Shown here: positions 26,704 to 36,408 of the stretch, piece after piece | How positions within the stretch are numbered: the first letter of the stretch is position 1 | Layout of the letters: each line of letters starts with the position of its first letter | NCBI GenBank assembly: GCA_019352035.1 | Contig: JABBNZ010000007.1 | Location: forward strand, 32,382-96,381 | DNA: 64,000 nucleotides | Direction: 5' to 3' | DNA from: Pseudomonadota bacterium | GTDB lineage: Bacteria; Pseudomonadota; Gammaproteobacteria; Steroidobacterales; Steroidobacteraceae | Notes under the pieces: model-generated | Told to the model about the DNA's origin: nothing | What the model saw: only the letters and a program-made list of their open reading frames with translations | Databases searched by the model: none | Translations under genes and position numbers: made by a program

Positions 26704-27987
26704 CTACCAGTCCCACATCGAGCCGTCCTCCAGACGCGCGATCGGCAGCTGCTTCGCGCTGTAGGGAAAGCGCGCGGCGAGCTTCTCATCGAGGGTGACG
26801 CCGTGGCCCGGGCTCTCCCCGCAATGCAGCCGCCCGTCGCGAAAGACATAGTCGTGCGAAAAGACCTCCTCCGTCTGCCCGCTGTGGCGCATGTACTCCT
26901 GGATGCCGAAGTTCGGCACCCAGGTGTCGAAGTGCAGCGCCGCCCCCATCGTGACCGGCGAGAGATCCGTCGCGCCGTGAAAGCCGGTGCGCACCTGGTG
27001 CATGGCGGCGAAGTCGGCGATGCGGCGCACGTGCGTGATGCCCCCCGCGTGAACAATGGTCGAGCGGATGAAATCGATGAGCCGTCCCTCGATGAGCCGC
27101 TTGCAGTCCCAGATCGAGTTGAATACCTCGCCCACCGCGAGCGGCGTGACCGAGTGGCGGCGGATGAGCTCGAAGCCCTCCGGGTTGTCGGCCGGGGTCG
27201 CATCCTCCAGCCAGAAAAGCCGGTGCGGCTCGAGGTCGCGCGCCAGCCGGGCCGCCTCCACGGGCAGCAGCCGGTGATGGGCATCGTGCAGCAGCTCGAG
27301 GCCGCGGCCGTGATCGGCGCGCAGGCGCTCGAAGAGCTTCGGCACGATCTCGAGATAGGCCGGTGTCGACCATTCCGTCTCGAGCGGCAGCTCGCTCTCC
27401 GCCGGCTCGTACGCATCCTTCAGCCGCGAGACGCCGTAGGGCTTCTTCACTCCTGGAACGCCGCACTGGGCCCGCACCGCGCGATAGCCCATCGAGACGT
27501 ACCGCCCCACTTCCGCGGTCGCCTCCTCGATGTCGCGGCCGTTGGCATGTCCGTACACCAGCACGCCATCGCGCGAGCGCCCGCCGAGCAGGCGATAGAG
27601 CGGCAGTCCCGCCATCTTCCCGAGGATGTCCCAGAGAGCCACATCGACCGCGGCGATGGCCGTCATGGTCACGGGCCCCCGCCGCCAGTAGGCGCCGCGG
27701 TAGAGGAACTGCCAGGTGTCCTCGATCCGTCCCGCATCGCGCCCGATCAGGTTGGGCACGACATGGTGCTCGAGGTAGGCTGCGACGGCGAGCTCCCGGC
27801 CGTTGAGCGTCGCATCGCCGAGGCCAAAGACGCCCGAGCGCGTCTCGATCCTGAGCGTCACGAAATTGCGGCCCGGACAGGTCACGATGAGGCGCGCCGC
27901 GGTAATCTCCCGCTCGCGGGCGGAGCCTTCCCGGCGGTCCGGCTCCGGGGCAGCCGCCGATTCAGGAGTCGACTGAGGATTGGCCAT
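26704..27987 (-). CDS. manD: D-mannonate dehydratase, enolase superfamily (ManD)
   Basis: Dehydrates D-mannonate to 2-keto-3-deoxygluconate in hexuronate breakdown. It matches ManD proteins closely: [85 protein letters not shown], and the closing [11 protein letters not shown]. The acidic metal ligands of the enolase barrel lie in these segments. The frame is open to 28068, but ATG 27987 starts MANPQS and has a GGAG ribosome site. This ATG overlaps the start codon of the divergent uronate isomerase gene by two bases, so each gene's ribosome site lies inside the other gene. Confidence 0.93.
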   Translation of the reverse strand: MANPQSTPESAAAPEPDRREGSAREREITAARLIVTCPGRNFVTLRIETRSGVFGLGDATLNGRELAVAAYLEHHVVPNLIGRDAGRIEDTWQFLYRGAYWRRGPVTMTAIAAVDVALWDILGKMAGLPLYRLLGGRSRDGVLVYGHANGRDIEEATAEVGRYVSMGYRAVRAQCGVPGVKKPYGVSRLKDAYEPAESELPLETEWSTPAYLEIVPKLFERLRADHGRGLELLHDAHHRLLPVEAARLARDLEPHRLFWLEDATPADNPEGFELIRRHSVTPLAVGEVFNSIWDCKRLIEGRLIDFIRSTIVHAGGITHVRRIADFAAMHQVRTGFHGATDLSPVTMGAALHFDTWVPNFGIQEYMRHSGQTEEVFSHDYVFRDGRLHCGESPGHGVTLDEKLAARFPYSAKQLPIARLEDGSMWDW

Positions 27988-29434
27988 GAACAATAACTCC
28001 CATTGGGATTCCGCCGGCGCGTTGCATGCGGACCGCCTCTTTCCCGCGGATCCCGGCACGCGCGCCATCGCACGCCGACTCTACAACAGCATTCGCGCTC
28101 TGCCCATCATCAGCCCGCACGGTCATACCGACCCGCGGTGGTTCGCGGACGATGCGCCGTTCGCCGATCCGGTCTCGCTCCTCCTGACGCCGGATCACTA
28201 CATCACGCGCATGCTCTACAGCCAGGGGCTGAGCCTGGAGGAGCTCGGCGTGGTCCCGCTCGCAGGCGCGCCCGCGGCCGCCTTCGACACGCGCGCCGCC
28301 TGGCGCCGGTTCGCGGCGCACTATCATCTCTTTCGCGGCACCCCGACCCGCCTCTGGCTCGACTGGGTGCTCGGCGCCGTGTTCGAAAGCGACATCCCGC
28401 TCGCGCCCGCGAACGCCGATCGCACGTACGAGCGGATCGCCGAGCGGCTCGCGCGGCCGGACTTCCGCCCGCGCGCGCTCTTCGAGCGTTTCGGGATCGA
28501 GGTGCTCGCCACCACCGAGTCGCCGCTCGATGCCCTCACCTCCCATGCCGCGATCCGCGCGAGCGGCTGGAAAGGGCGCATCATCAGCGCCTACCGGCCC
28601 GATCCGGTCATCGACCCGGATACGCCCGGGTTCGCGGCCAACCTCGCGCGCCTCGCCGAGCTCACCGGCGAGGACACGGGCTCCTGGGACGGCTACCTCG
28701 CCGCGCACCGCAAGCGCCGCGCGTTCTTCGCTCAGATGGGCGCGACGTCCACCGACCACGGCCATCCGAGCGCGAGAACCGCGGACCTGAGCGAGCGCGA
28801 CGCGCAGGCTCTGTTCGAGCGCATCGTGCGCGCCGCGCGCAGCGGCGCGGCTGGCGGCGCGGATGCGGACGCGTTCCGCGCGCAGATGCTCACCGAGATG
28901 GCGCGGATGAGCCTCGATGACGGCCTCGTGATGCAGATCCATCCCGGCTCCTGGCGCAACTACAACCGCTCCCTCTTCCAGCGCTTCGGCCCCAACATCG
29001 GCGCCGACATCCCGATGGCGAGCGATTACGTGGGCGCGCTGCGCCCCCTGCTCGAGCGCTTCGGCAACGAGCGCGCGCTCACCCTCATCGTCTTCACGCT
29101 CGATGAGTCCGCCTACAGCCGGGAGCTCGCCCCGCTCGCCGGCCACTACCCTGCCCTGAAGCTCGGCCCGGCCTGGTGGTTTCACGACAGCCCCGAGGGC
29201 CTCATGCGCTTTCGCGAGCAGACCACGGAGAGCGCCGGCTTCTACAACACCGTCGGCTTCAATGACGACACCCGCGCATTCTTCTCGATTCCCGCCCGCC
29301 ACGACGCCGCCCGGCGCATCGACTGCGCCTTCCTCGCCCGCCTGGTCGCCGAGCACCGCCTCCCCGAGGACGAAGCCGCACAGGTCGCGCACGAGCTCGC
29401 CTACACGCTGCCGAAACGAGCGTACAAGCTCTGA
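27986..29434 (+). CDS. uxaC: Uronate (glucuronate) isomerase
   Basis: Converts D-glucuronate to D-fructuronate. An amidohydrolase-fold enzyme of 482 residues, with the metal-binding HxH in [12 protein letters not shown], the family segments [12 protein letters not shown] and [13 protein letters not shown], and the late TPSLRN-like region replaced by [20 protein letters not shown] and [20 protein letters not shown]. The true start is ATG 27986 (M-N-N-N-S), preceded by a GAGG ribosome site, rather than the in-frame TTG 27980. No fructuronate reductase gene (uxuB) is in the window, so the link to ManD must be supplied elsewhere. Confidence 0.93.
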   Translation: MNNNSHWDSAGALHADRLFPADPGTRAIARRLYNSIRALPIISPHGHTDPRWFADDAPFADPVSLLLTPDHYITRMLYSQGLSLEELGVVPLAGAPAAAFDTRAAWRRFAAHYHLFRGTPTRLWLDWVLGAVFESDIPLAPANADRTYERIAERLARPDFRPRALFERFGIEVLATTESPLDALTSHAAIRASGWKGRIISAYRPDPVIDPDTPGFAANLARLAELTGEDTGSWDGYLAAHRKRRAFFAQMGATSTDHGHPSARTADLSERDAQALFERIVRAARSGAAGGADADAFRAQMLTEMARMSLDDGLVMQIHPGSWRNYNRSLFQRFGPNIGADIPMASDYVGALRPLLERFGNERALTLIVFTLDESAYSRELAPLAGHYPALKLGPAWWFHDSPEGLMRFREQTTESAGFYNTVGFNDDTRAFFSIPARHDAARRIDCAFLARLVAEHRLPEDEAAQVAHELAYTLPKRAYKL

Positions 29435-29441
29435 GGTCCGC

Positions 29442-30722
29442 TCACGGCTCCAATGCCGCTGCAGTGAGCCGGGGCGCGAGCAGCTGGATCACCCCGAGCG
29501 CCAGGAGATACATGCACCCGGCGACGGCGAAGAGCAGCGCGTAGCTCCCGGTGGCCTGCAGCAGATAGCCCACCGCGGTGGAGACCAGGGCGCCGGAAAT
29601 CGCGCCGGCGAACCCGCCGAGCCCCACGACCGAGCCGACCGCCGCGCTCGGATAGAGGTCAGATACCGTGGTGAAGAGATTCGCCGACCAGCCCTGGTGG
29701 GCCGCGGCCGCCAGGCCGATGATCCCGACCGCGCCCCAGAGCGCGTGAATGCGCGGCGCGAGCACGATCGGCACGACCGCGAGCGCGCAGATCAGCATGG
29801 CGCTCTTGCGGGCCGCATTGACGCTCCATCCCATTCCGAGGAAGCGCCCCGCGATCCAGCCGCCCGCGATGCTGCCGGCATCCGCCATCACATAGACGAC
29901 GACGAGCGGCGGCCCGAGCTCCATGAGGTCGAGGCCATAGCGGTGATGCAGGAATTTCGGCAGCCAGAAGAGCAGGAACCACCACACCGGATCGGTCAGG
30001 AACTTGCCGGCGGCGAACGCCCAGGTCTGCCGGTACCGCAAGAGGTGCAGCCAGCGCACGCGCGCCCGCGGCCGCGCCGGCGCGGCGGCCTCATCGCCCG
30101 CATCCCCGCGGATGTACTCGAGCTCACGCGCCGAGACCGCAGGATGCTCCCACGGCGGGCGATAGTAACGGAGCCACACGAGGAGCCAGAGCGCGCTCAA
30201 CACGCTCGTCATCAGAAACCCGGAGCGCAGACCCCACCATGACACCGCCACCGGCACCGCCAGGGGCGCCAGCACCGCCCCGATGTTGGAGCCGGCATTG
30301 AACAGCCCCGTGGCGAGCGCCCGCTCCCGCCGCGGGAACCACTCCGCCACGGTCTTCACCGCCGCCGGGAAGTTGCCCGCCTCGCCCAGGCCCAGCGCGA
30401 AGCGGGCCGCCGCGAATGCGATCACCGTGCGTGCAAGCGCATGGCTCGCCGCCGCAAGGCTCCAAACGCCGATGAACAACGCATACCCGATGCGGGTGCC
30501 CAACCGATCGATCAGAGCGCCCGAGAACACCAATCCGATCGCGTAGGCGACCTGAAAGGACGTGACGATGTAGCCGTAGTCGACCTGCGTCCAGCCGAGC
30601 GCATGCCCGAGGGTGGGCGCGAGCACGCCGAGCACCTGCCGATCGATGTAGTTGAGCGTCGTCGCCCAGAAGAGCAGCGCGCAGATCCGCCAGCGGACGC
30701 TTCCCACCCGCACGCCGATCAC
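29442..30722 (-). CDS. Hexuronate transporter, MFS anion:cation symporter family (ExuT-like)
   Basis: A 426-residue twelve-helix transporter with the ACS-family opening CALLFWATTLNYIDRQVLGV, the signature GLGEAGNFPAAVKTVAEWFP in helix 4, and FNAGSNIGAVLAPLAVP in helix 5. Likely imports glucuronate or galacturonate. It is convergent with uxaC (7-base gap) and divergent from the beta-xylosidase gene. Operator site 4 lies 93 bases upstream, so one operator may serve both genes. Confidence 0.88.
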   Translation of the reverse strand: MIGVRVGSVRWRICALLFWATTLNYIDRQVLGVLAPTLGHALGWTQVDYGYIVTSFQVAYAIGLVFSGALIDRLGTRIGYALFIGVWSLAAASHALARTVIAFAAARFALGLGEAGNFPAAVKTVAEWFPRRERALATGLFNAGSNIGAVLAPLAVPVAVSWWGLRSGFLMTSVLSALWLLVWLRYYRPPWEHPAVSARELEYIRGDAGDEAAAPARPRARVRWLHLLRYRQTWAFAAGKFLTDPVWWFLLFWLPKFLHHRYGLDLMELGPPLVVVYVMADAGSIAGGWIAGRFLGMGWSVNAARKSAMLICALAVVPIVLAPRIHALWGAVGIIGLAAAAHQGWSANLFTTVSDLYPSAAVGSVVGLGGFAGAISGALVSTAVGYLLQATGSYALLFAVAGCMYLLALGVIQLLAPRLTAAALEP

Positions 30723-30815
30723 CCCCGCGTTGATGTCCCCCGAAGCGATGAGCCCTCCGCCGCCCGCGGACCTGACCCGGACCGCCGATCATGAGATCGC
30801 CGCCGGGATTGTATA

Positions 30816-30829
30816 TGATATCGGTACCA
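30816..30829 (+). promoter_or_regulatory. LacI-type operator (site 4) between ExuT-like and GH3 genes
   Basis: Reads TGATATCGGTACCA, two changes from the core consensus but with both half-site ends kept. It would lie inside the coding region if the GH3 gene began at 30791, but sits 36 bases in front of the TTG start chosen here. Confidence 0.65.
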
Positions 30830-30865
30830 GTCCGGCGAAACGGCATCGGGCAGAGGGGGAAGATC

Positions 30866-33289
30866 TTGTCGCATCCCAGCATTTCAGGCGCCGTGGGGCG
30901 CCCGCGCGGCGCACCCGCCGCGCCATCCCTGCGCGCCGCCGCGCGGGCTCTTGCGCTGCTCCCGATCCTCGCCCTGGCGCTCGCAAGCCCGCGCGCCCGC
31001 GCCGCGAGCCGGCCGCTTTACCAGGATCCGCACGCGCCGGTCGAGGCGCGGGTGAGCGACCTCCTCTCCCGGATGACCCTTCAGGAGAAGATCGCGCAGC
31101 TCTCCTGCATCTGGCAGGACAAGGGCAAAGTCGAGGACGCGAACGGCAACTTCGATGCCGCGAAGGCGGCCCGCCTCTTCCCTTATGGCATCGGACAGGT
31201 GGCGAGGCCCAGCGACCGCGTGCCGCTCGAGACCAACGATCCCCTGAAGAACGTTTTTCGCGGCCCGGCTCAGACGGTGGCGTTCGTCAACGCCGTGCAG
31301 CACTACTCGATGGACGACACGCGTCTCGGGATTCCGACGCTCTTTCACGGCGAAGGGCTGCACGGCTACATGGCGCGCGGCGCCACGAGCTTCCCCCAGG
31401 CCATCGCGCTCGGCAGCACCTGGGACCCTGCGCTCATCACGAAGGTCTTCACCGTGGTCGCGCGCGAGGCGCGCGCCCGCGGCGTGCAGCTGCTCCTGAC
31501 TCCGGTCATCAACCTCGGCCGCGACCCGCGCTGGGGTCGTATCGAGGAGACCTTCGGCGAGGATCCCTACCTCGTCACTCAGATGGGCGTGGCGGAGGTG
31601 CGGGGATTGCAGGGTCCTACCCTGCCCCTGGCGCCCGGCCATGTCTTCGCGACGCTGAAGCACATGGCCGGCTACGGGGTGCCGGAAGCCGGCAGCAACG
31701 TCGGCCCCGCTGAAATCACTCGCCGCACGCTGCTGCAGATGTACCTGCCGGCATTTCATGCGGCCATCCGGGAGGCGAACGCCCAGGTGGTGATGGCCTC
31801 GTACAACGAGATCGGCGGCATCCCCTCGACCGCCAACCGCTGGATGCTCACCGACCTGCTGCGGCATCAGTGGGGCTTCAAGGGCGTGGTGGTCAGCGAC
31901 TACGAGGGCATCGAGCAGCTGATGTCCCTGCACCACGTCGCCGGCAACCTGACGGATGCGGCCGCCATGGCGCTCAAGGCGGGCGTGGACGATGACATGC
32001 CGGACGGAGAGGCGTTCTCGCACCTGCCGCAGGCGCTCGCGCAGGGCAAAGTCACGAACGCCGAGATCGACACCGCGGTGCGGCGGGTGCTGCGGCTGAA
32101 ATTCCTCTCGGGGCTCTTCGAGCATCCGTACGCGAACGCGCGCTATGCGCGGAAGATCACCGATGACGCCCAAGCGCGGGCGCTCGCCCTGAGGGCGGCG
32201 CAGGAGAGCATCATTCTCCTCAAGAACGACGGCACGCTGCCGCTCGATGCGCATCGCATCAAGACGCTTGCCGTCATCGGACCCAACGCGGCCGTCGCGC
32301 GGCTCGGCGGCTACTCCAACGTGCCCGCCCACAGCGTCAGCATCCTCCAGGGTATCCGCACGCTGGCGGGTCACCGTGTCCGCGTGGTCTATGCGCGGGG
32401 CGTCAGGCTGGTGGAGCATGGCGATCAGTACACCGACCGGGTCGTGCTGCCCACGCGGGCGCAGAACCTGAAGCTGATCCGCCAGGCGGTGCGCGTCGCC
32501 CGCAACGCCGATGAGATCGTGCTCGCCATCGGCACCCGCGGCGCGCTCTGCCGCGAGGGCTGGTCGGACACGCACTTGGGCGATCGCGACAGCCTGAAGC
32601 TGATCGATCAGCAGCAGCGGCTGGCCGATGCGATGTTCGCGCTCGGCAAGCCCGTGGTGGTGGTGCTCATCAATGGCTGCCCGCTCGCGGTGAACGAGAT
32701 CGAGCAGAAGGCCAATGCGCTCATCGAGGGCTGGTACCTGGGCCAGGAGGGCGGCACCGCGATGGCCGATGTCCTCTTCGGCAAGGCCGACCCCGGCGGC
32801 AAGCTCACCCTCACCATCCCGCGCTCCGTCGGCTTCGTGCCATACAACTACGATGAGAAGCCGAGCGCCCATCGCGGCTATCAGTTCGCGAACAACTCGC
32901 CCCTCTTCCCGTTCGGCTACGGTCTCTCCTACACCACGTTCGATGTCGGGCCGCCGGTGCTTTCAGCGTCGAGCATTCCAGCGCATGGTAACGTCACCGT
33001 CAGCGTCGATGTGCGCAATACCGGCAAGGTCGCGGGCGATGAGGTCGTACAGCTCTACCTCCATGAGCTCGTCACCTCCGTCACGCAGCCGACGAAGATC
33101 CTGCGCGGGTTCGAGCGGGTCTCGCTCGCCCCGGGCGCCTCGACCCAGGTGCATTTCGAGCTCGGCTGGCGCGACTTCGCCATCTGGGACCAGCACATGC
33201 ATCAGGTGGTGGAGCCCGGCACCGTGGAGGTCATGTCGGGGGCCGATTCGGTGCATCTGAAGAGCGCGCCGCTCAAGATCACTCCCTGA
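30866..33289 (+). CDS. GH3 beta-xylosidase / beta-glucosidase (xylosidase type)
   Basis: A secreted family 3 glycosidase of 807 residues, predicted to release xylose from xylo-oligosaccharides. A long N-terminus with hydrophobic core LALLPILALALASPRARA is followed by the (alpha/beta)8 domain (DLLSRMTLQEKIAQLS; GRDPRWGRIEETFGEDPYL; nucleophile Asp in GVVVSDYEG), the alpha/beta sandwich (VIGPNAAVARLGGYS) and a C-terminal fibronectin-III-like domain (PFGYGLSYTTF; VRNTGKVAGDEVVQLY). TTG 30866 is preferred over ATG 30791 because it has an AGGGGGA ribosome site and leaves operator site 4 upstream. Xylosidase activity is inferred from neighbours xylA and xylB. Confidence 0.9.
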   Translation: MSHPSISGAVGRPRGAPAAPSLRAAARALALLPILALALASPRARAASRPLYQDPHAPVEARVSDLLSRMTLQEKIAQLSCIWQDKGKVEDANGNFDAAKAARLFPYGIGQVARPSDRVPLETNDPLKNVFRGPAQTVAFVNAVQHYSMDDTRLGIPTLFHGEGLHGYMARGATSFPQAIALGSTWDPALITKVFTVVAREARARGVQLLLTPVINLGRDPRWGRIEETFGEDPYLVTQMGVAEVRGLQGPTLPLAPGHVFATLKHMAGYGVPEAGSNVGPAEITRRTLLQMYLPAFHAAIREANAQVVMASYNEIGGIPSTANRWMLTDLLRHQWGFKGVVVSDYEGIEQLMSLHHVAGNLTDAAAMALKAGVDDDMPDGEAFSHLPQALAQGKVTNAEIDTAVRRVLRLKFLSGLFEHPYANARYARKITDDAQARALALRAAQESIILLKNDGTLPLDAHRIKTLAVIGPNAAVARLGGYSNVPAHSVSILQGIRTLAGHRVRVVYARGVRLVEHGDQYTDRVVLPTRAQNLKLIRQAVRVARNADEIVLAIGTRGALCREGWSDTHLGDRDSLKLIDQQQRLADAMFALGKPVVVVLINGCPLAVNEIEQKANALIEGWYLGQEGGTAMADVLFGKADPGGKLTLTIPRSVGFVPYNYDEKPSAHRGYQFANNSPLFPFGYGLSYTTFDVGPPVLSASSIPAHGNVTVSVDVRNTGKVAGDEVVQLYLHELVTSVTQPTKILRGFERVSLAPGASTQVHFELGWRDFAIWDQHMHQVVEPGTVEVMSGADSVHLKSAPLKITP

Positions 33290-33422
33290 TCCGGCCCCGT
33301 GCATCGGGCGTGGCAGGGGCCGCTCTCTGCGGACCGCCGGGCCGTCATCGCCGCGGGCAGTTCTTTACTTGCGTCTCGTGCGTTCCTCGGCTCCCGCCGC
33401 GCCCTGAATTGACCTCGCGCTC

Positions 33423-33436
33423 TGATACCGCTACCA
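33423..33436 (+). promoter_or_regulatory. LacI-type operator (site 5) before xylB
   Basis: Reads TGATACCGCTACCA. It ends 36 bases before the probable xylulokinase start. It is one base from the window consensus at the centre. Confidence 0.75.
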
Positions 33437-33472
33437 TCGCGGCCGGATCATTCCACAGAGCTGGAGCCGCGC

Positions 33473-34945
33473 CTGTATCTCGGCATCGACATCGGCACCT
33501 CGAGTGTCAAGGCAGTGCTCCTGACGGGGCAAGGCGCCATCGCGGCCTCGGGCTCGGCGGCTCTCACGGTCAGCCGGCCGGCGCCGGGGTTCTCGGAGCA
33601 GGACCCGCAGGCCTGGTGGCAGGCGACGGTGCTCGCGGTCGCGGCCCTTCCCGCCGCCGATCGCGCCAAAGTGCGCGCGGTGGGGCTTGCCGGGCAGATG
33701 CACGGGGCGACCCTGCTCGATGCGCAAGAGCGGCCGTTGCGGCCGGCCATCCTCTGGAACGACGGCCGCTCCGCCGAGGAGTGCCTGGAGCTCGAGCGCC
33801 GGGAGCCCTCCTCCCGCGCCATCACCGGCAACATCATGATGCCGGGCTTCACCGCTCCGAAGCTCCTCTGGGTCGCCCGGCACGAGCCGGAAGTCTTCCG
33901 CCGCACCGCCTCGGTGCTGCTGCCGAAGGACTTCGTGCGGCTGCGCCTTACCGGTGAGAAGGTCAGCGACATGTCCGATGCCGCCGGGACGGGCTGGCTC
34001 GATGTCGGCCAGCGCGAGTGGTCGGATGCGATGCTGGCGGCGACGGATCTCAATCGCTCCCACATGCCGCGGCTCGTCGAGGGCTCGGATCCCTCTGGCA
34101 CCGTGACTGCCGATGCCGCCGCTGAGCTCGGCATCCCGCGTGTCGTAGTCGCAGGCGGTGGCGGCGATAACGCTGCAAGCGCGGTCGGCCTTGGCGTCGT
34201 GCGCCCCGGGCAGGCATTCCTTTCGCTCGGAACATCGGGCGTCCTCTTCGTCGTCACGGACCGCTTCCGCCCGAATCCGGAGCGGGCCGCGCACGCCTTC
34301 TGCCACTGTCTGCCGGGCCGCTGGCATCAGATGTCGGTGATGCTGAGCGCCGCGAGCACGCTCGACTGGGTGGCGCAGCTCCTGGGCGCCACCGACCTGC
34401 CGCAGCTCGTCGCCGCCGCCGAAGCGCAGGGCTTGAGCCGCCATTCCACGCTCTTCCTTCCCTACCTCACGGGCGAGCGCACCCCGCACAACGACCCCAA
34501 CAGCAGGGGTGTCTTCTTCGGCCTCCGGCCCGACACCACCGCGGCGGAGCTCGCCGGCGCGGTGCTCGAGGGCGTCGCATTCGCGTTCGCCGACGGGCTC
34601 GATGTGCTCACGGAGAAAAGCGACCAGGCGGACCAACCGGTGGACGACATCAGCGTCACCGGCGGCGGCGCACGGCTGCCCTATTGGGGGCGCCTCATCG
34701 CCGCCGCGCTGCGCCGGCCCCTCACCTACCGCGCGGGCGGTGAGGTTGGGGCGGCCCTGGGCGCCGCGCGCCTCGCGCGCCTGGCCGCGGGCGAGGGCAG
34801 CGAGGAGGAAGTCTGCGCGGCCCCGCCCGTGGAGCGGGTGGTGCAGCCTGACACGGCGCTCTCGGCGCTCCTCGCCAGCCGCCGCCGCACGTTCCAGCGG
34901 CTCTATCGGGATCTCAAGAATACGTTCGTGGAGTTTTGCTCATGA
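33473..34945 (+). CDS. xylB: Xylulokinase
   Basis: Phosphorylates D-xylulose. A 490-residue FGGY kinase with the ATP motif LGIDIGTSSVKAVLLTG at the very N-terminus, GLAGQMHGATLLD, ILWNDGRSAEE, and the second nucleotide motif VTGGGARLPYWGRLIAAALR. The conserved N-terminal LYLGIDIG lies upstream of the first GTG (33515), and no ATG, GTG or TTG precedes it in frame. CTG 33473, with GGAG six bases before, is the best start and gives the normal family length. The stop overlaps the xylA start (ATGA). Confidence 0.9.
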   Translation: MYLGIDIGTSSVKAVLLTGQGAIAASGSAALTVSRPAPGFSEQDPQAWWQATVLAVAALPAADRAKVRAVGLAGQMHGATLLDAQERPLRPAILWNDGRSAEECLELERREPSSRAITGNIMMPGFTAPKLLWVARHEPEVFRRTASVLLPKDFVRLRLTGEKVSDMSDAAGTGWLDVGQREWSDAMLAATDLNRSHMPRLVEGSDPSGTVTADAAAELGIPRVVVAGGGGDNAASAVGLGVVRPGQAFLSLGTSGVLFVVTDRFRPNPERAAHAFCHCLPGRWHQMSVMLSAASTLDWVAQLLGATDLPQLVAAAEAQGLSRHSTLFLPYLTGERTPHNDPNSRGVFFGLRPDTTAAELAGAVLEGVAFAFADGLDVLTEKSDQADQPVDDISVTGGGARLPYWGRLIAAALRRPLTYRAGGEVGAALGAARLARLAAGEGSEEEVCAAPPVERVVQPDTALSALLASRRRTFQRLYRDLKNTFVEFCS

Positions 34946-36258
34946 CTCTTTTCTCCAGCATCGAGCCGGTCCGCTACGAGGGGCCGCAGACGGCGAGCGA
35001 GTTCGCCTACCGGGTTTACGACAAGGACCGCAAGGTCCTCGGCAAGCGCATGGAGGAGTGGCTGCGGTGCGCCGTCTGCTACTGGCACTCCTTCAACTGG
35101 CCGGGCCAGGACATCTTCGGCGGCGGCTCCCTGCCCCGTCCCTGGCTCGCCCCGAAGATCACCCAGGAGATGGCGGACGAGAAGCTCGAGGCGGCCTTCG
35201 ATTTCTTCAGCCGCCTCGGCGTCCCCTACTTCACCTTCCACGACGTCGATGCGATGGCGACGGCGGCGACTCCCAAGGAGCACGAGCGGCACCTGAAGAC
35301 GATCGTGGAGAAGATGCAGCGGAAGATGTCCGCCACCGGCATGAAGCTCCTCTGGGGCACGGCCAACCTCTTCAGCCACCCGCGTTATGCGGGCGGCGCG
35401 GCCACGAGCCCCGACCCGGACGTGTTCGCCTGGGCGGCCGCGCAGGTGCGGTTCTGCCTCGAGGCCACCCATCACCTGGGCGGTCAGAACTACGTGCTCT
35501 GGGGCGGGCGCGAGGGCTACGACTCCATCCTCAACACGGACCTGAAGCGCGAGCTCGATCACTACGGCCGCTTCCTCTCCATGGTCGTGGAGCACAAGCA
35601 CCGCATCGGCTTCAAGGGCTCGATCCTGATCGAGCCGAAGCCCTTCGAGCCGACCAAGCACCAGTACGACCGCGACGTCGCCGCCGTGTTCGCCTTCCTG
35701 CAGAAGTACGGCCTCGCCGACGAAGTGCGCGTCAACATCGAGGTCAACCACGCCACCCTCGCGGGCCTCGACTTCGAGCACGAGGTGACCGCGGCGCGCG
35801 CCTATGGAATCTTCGGCTCCATCGACATCAACCGCGGCGATCCGCGCAACGGCTGGGACACCGACCAGTTCCCGAACAACGCGCAGGAGCTGGTGCCGGC
35901 ATTCATCCAGCTCATCGAGGAGAAGGGCTTCGAGACCGGCGGCTTCAACTTCGACGCCAAGCTCAGGCGCCAATCGGTCGATCCGGCCGACCTCTACATG
36001 GCGCACATCGGCGGCATCGACACGCTGGCGCGGGCGCTCCTCGCGGCGGCCGACATCGTGACGGAGCGCAAGCTGGCGCGCCTGAGGCAGGAGCGCTATC
36101 AGCACTGGGACAGCGATCTCGGCGCGCGCATCGAGAGCGGCGCGATCGATCTGGCGACCCTCGCCGACCTGGCCGTGGAGAGAAACCTCGACCCGGCGCC
36201 GAAGTCAGGTCGCCAGGAGCTCGCCGAGAGTATCATCGCGAGGCACTGCCAGTACTAG
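34942..36258 (+). CDS. xylA: Xylose isomerase
   Basis: Interconverts D-xylose and D-xylulose. 438 residues with the active site H100/D103 in TFHDVDAMA, the metal-binding segments IEPKPFEPTKHQYD, VNIEVNHATLAGLDFEHE, GSIDINRGDPRNGWDTDQFP, and NFDAKLRRQSVD. The position of the histidine matches the classical His101 enzyme. Translation is coupled to xylB by the ATGA overlap. Together with xylB it feeds the pentose phosphate pathway. Confidence 0.97.
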   Translation: MTLFSSIEPVRYEGPQTASEFAYRVYDKDRKVLGKRMEEWLRCAVCYWHSFNWPGQDIFGGGSLPRPWLAPKITQEMADEKLEAAFDFFSRLGVPYFTFHDVDAMATAATPKEHERHLKTIVEKMQRKMSATGMKLLWGTANLFSHPRYAGGAATSPDPDVFAWAAAQVRFCLEATHHLGGQNYVLWGGREGYDSILNTDLKRELDHYGRFLSMVVEHKHRIGFKGSILIEPKPFEPTKHQYDRDVAAVFAFLQKYGLADEVRVNIEVNHATLAGLDFEHEVTAARAYGIFGSIDINRGDPRNGWDTDQFPNNAQELVPAFIQLIEEKGFETGGFNFDAKLRRQSVDPADLYMAHIGGIDTLARALLAAADIVTERKLARLRQERYQHWDSDLGARIESGAIDLATLADLAVERNLDPAPKSGRQELAESIIARHCQY

Positions 36259-36261
36259 TTG

Positions 36262-36295
36262 GAAGCGCTGGATCCGGGCTTCTGCCCGGCCCAGC
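36262..36295 (+). repeat. REP-like palindromic repeat, copy 1
   Basis: The 18 bases at 36262-36279 recur exactly at 63767-63784. In both copies they continue into a small hairpin (CCGGGC ... GCCCGG). This copy starts 4 bases after the xylA stop. Confidence 0.6.
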
Positions 36296-36300
36296 GCGGC

Positions 36301-36330
36301 TTTGGGCAAAAGGCGTGGTTTTTGCCCAAA
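36301..36330 (+). terminator. Strong hairpin after xylA
   Basis: Perfect 11-bp arms (36301-36311 and 36320-36330) with an 8-base loop, 43 bases after the xylA stop. Likely the end of the xylBA transcript or an mRNA-stabilising hairpin before the halogenase gene. No clear T-run follows the second arm. Confidence 0.6.
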
Positions 36331-36408
36331 GCTCGCTCGCCCTGCGGCGGCGGGGCACGGCCGCGTGCCTGTCACACGGCCGCGCCGCTTCATGATTCGG
36401 GAGAGCAT

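Noticed and set aside
30884..32872. 662-codon minus-strand frame and similar long antisense frames at 15235-17052, 42898-44364, 52318-53955 and 54232-56460
   Set aside because: Each mirrors a well-supported gene on the other strand and shows only shadow composition.
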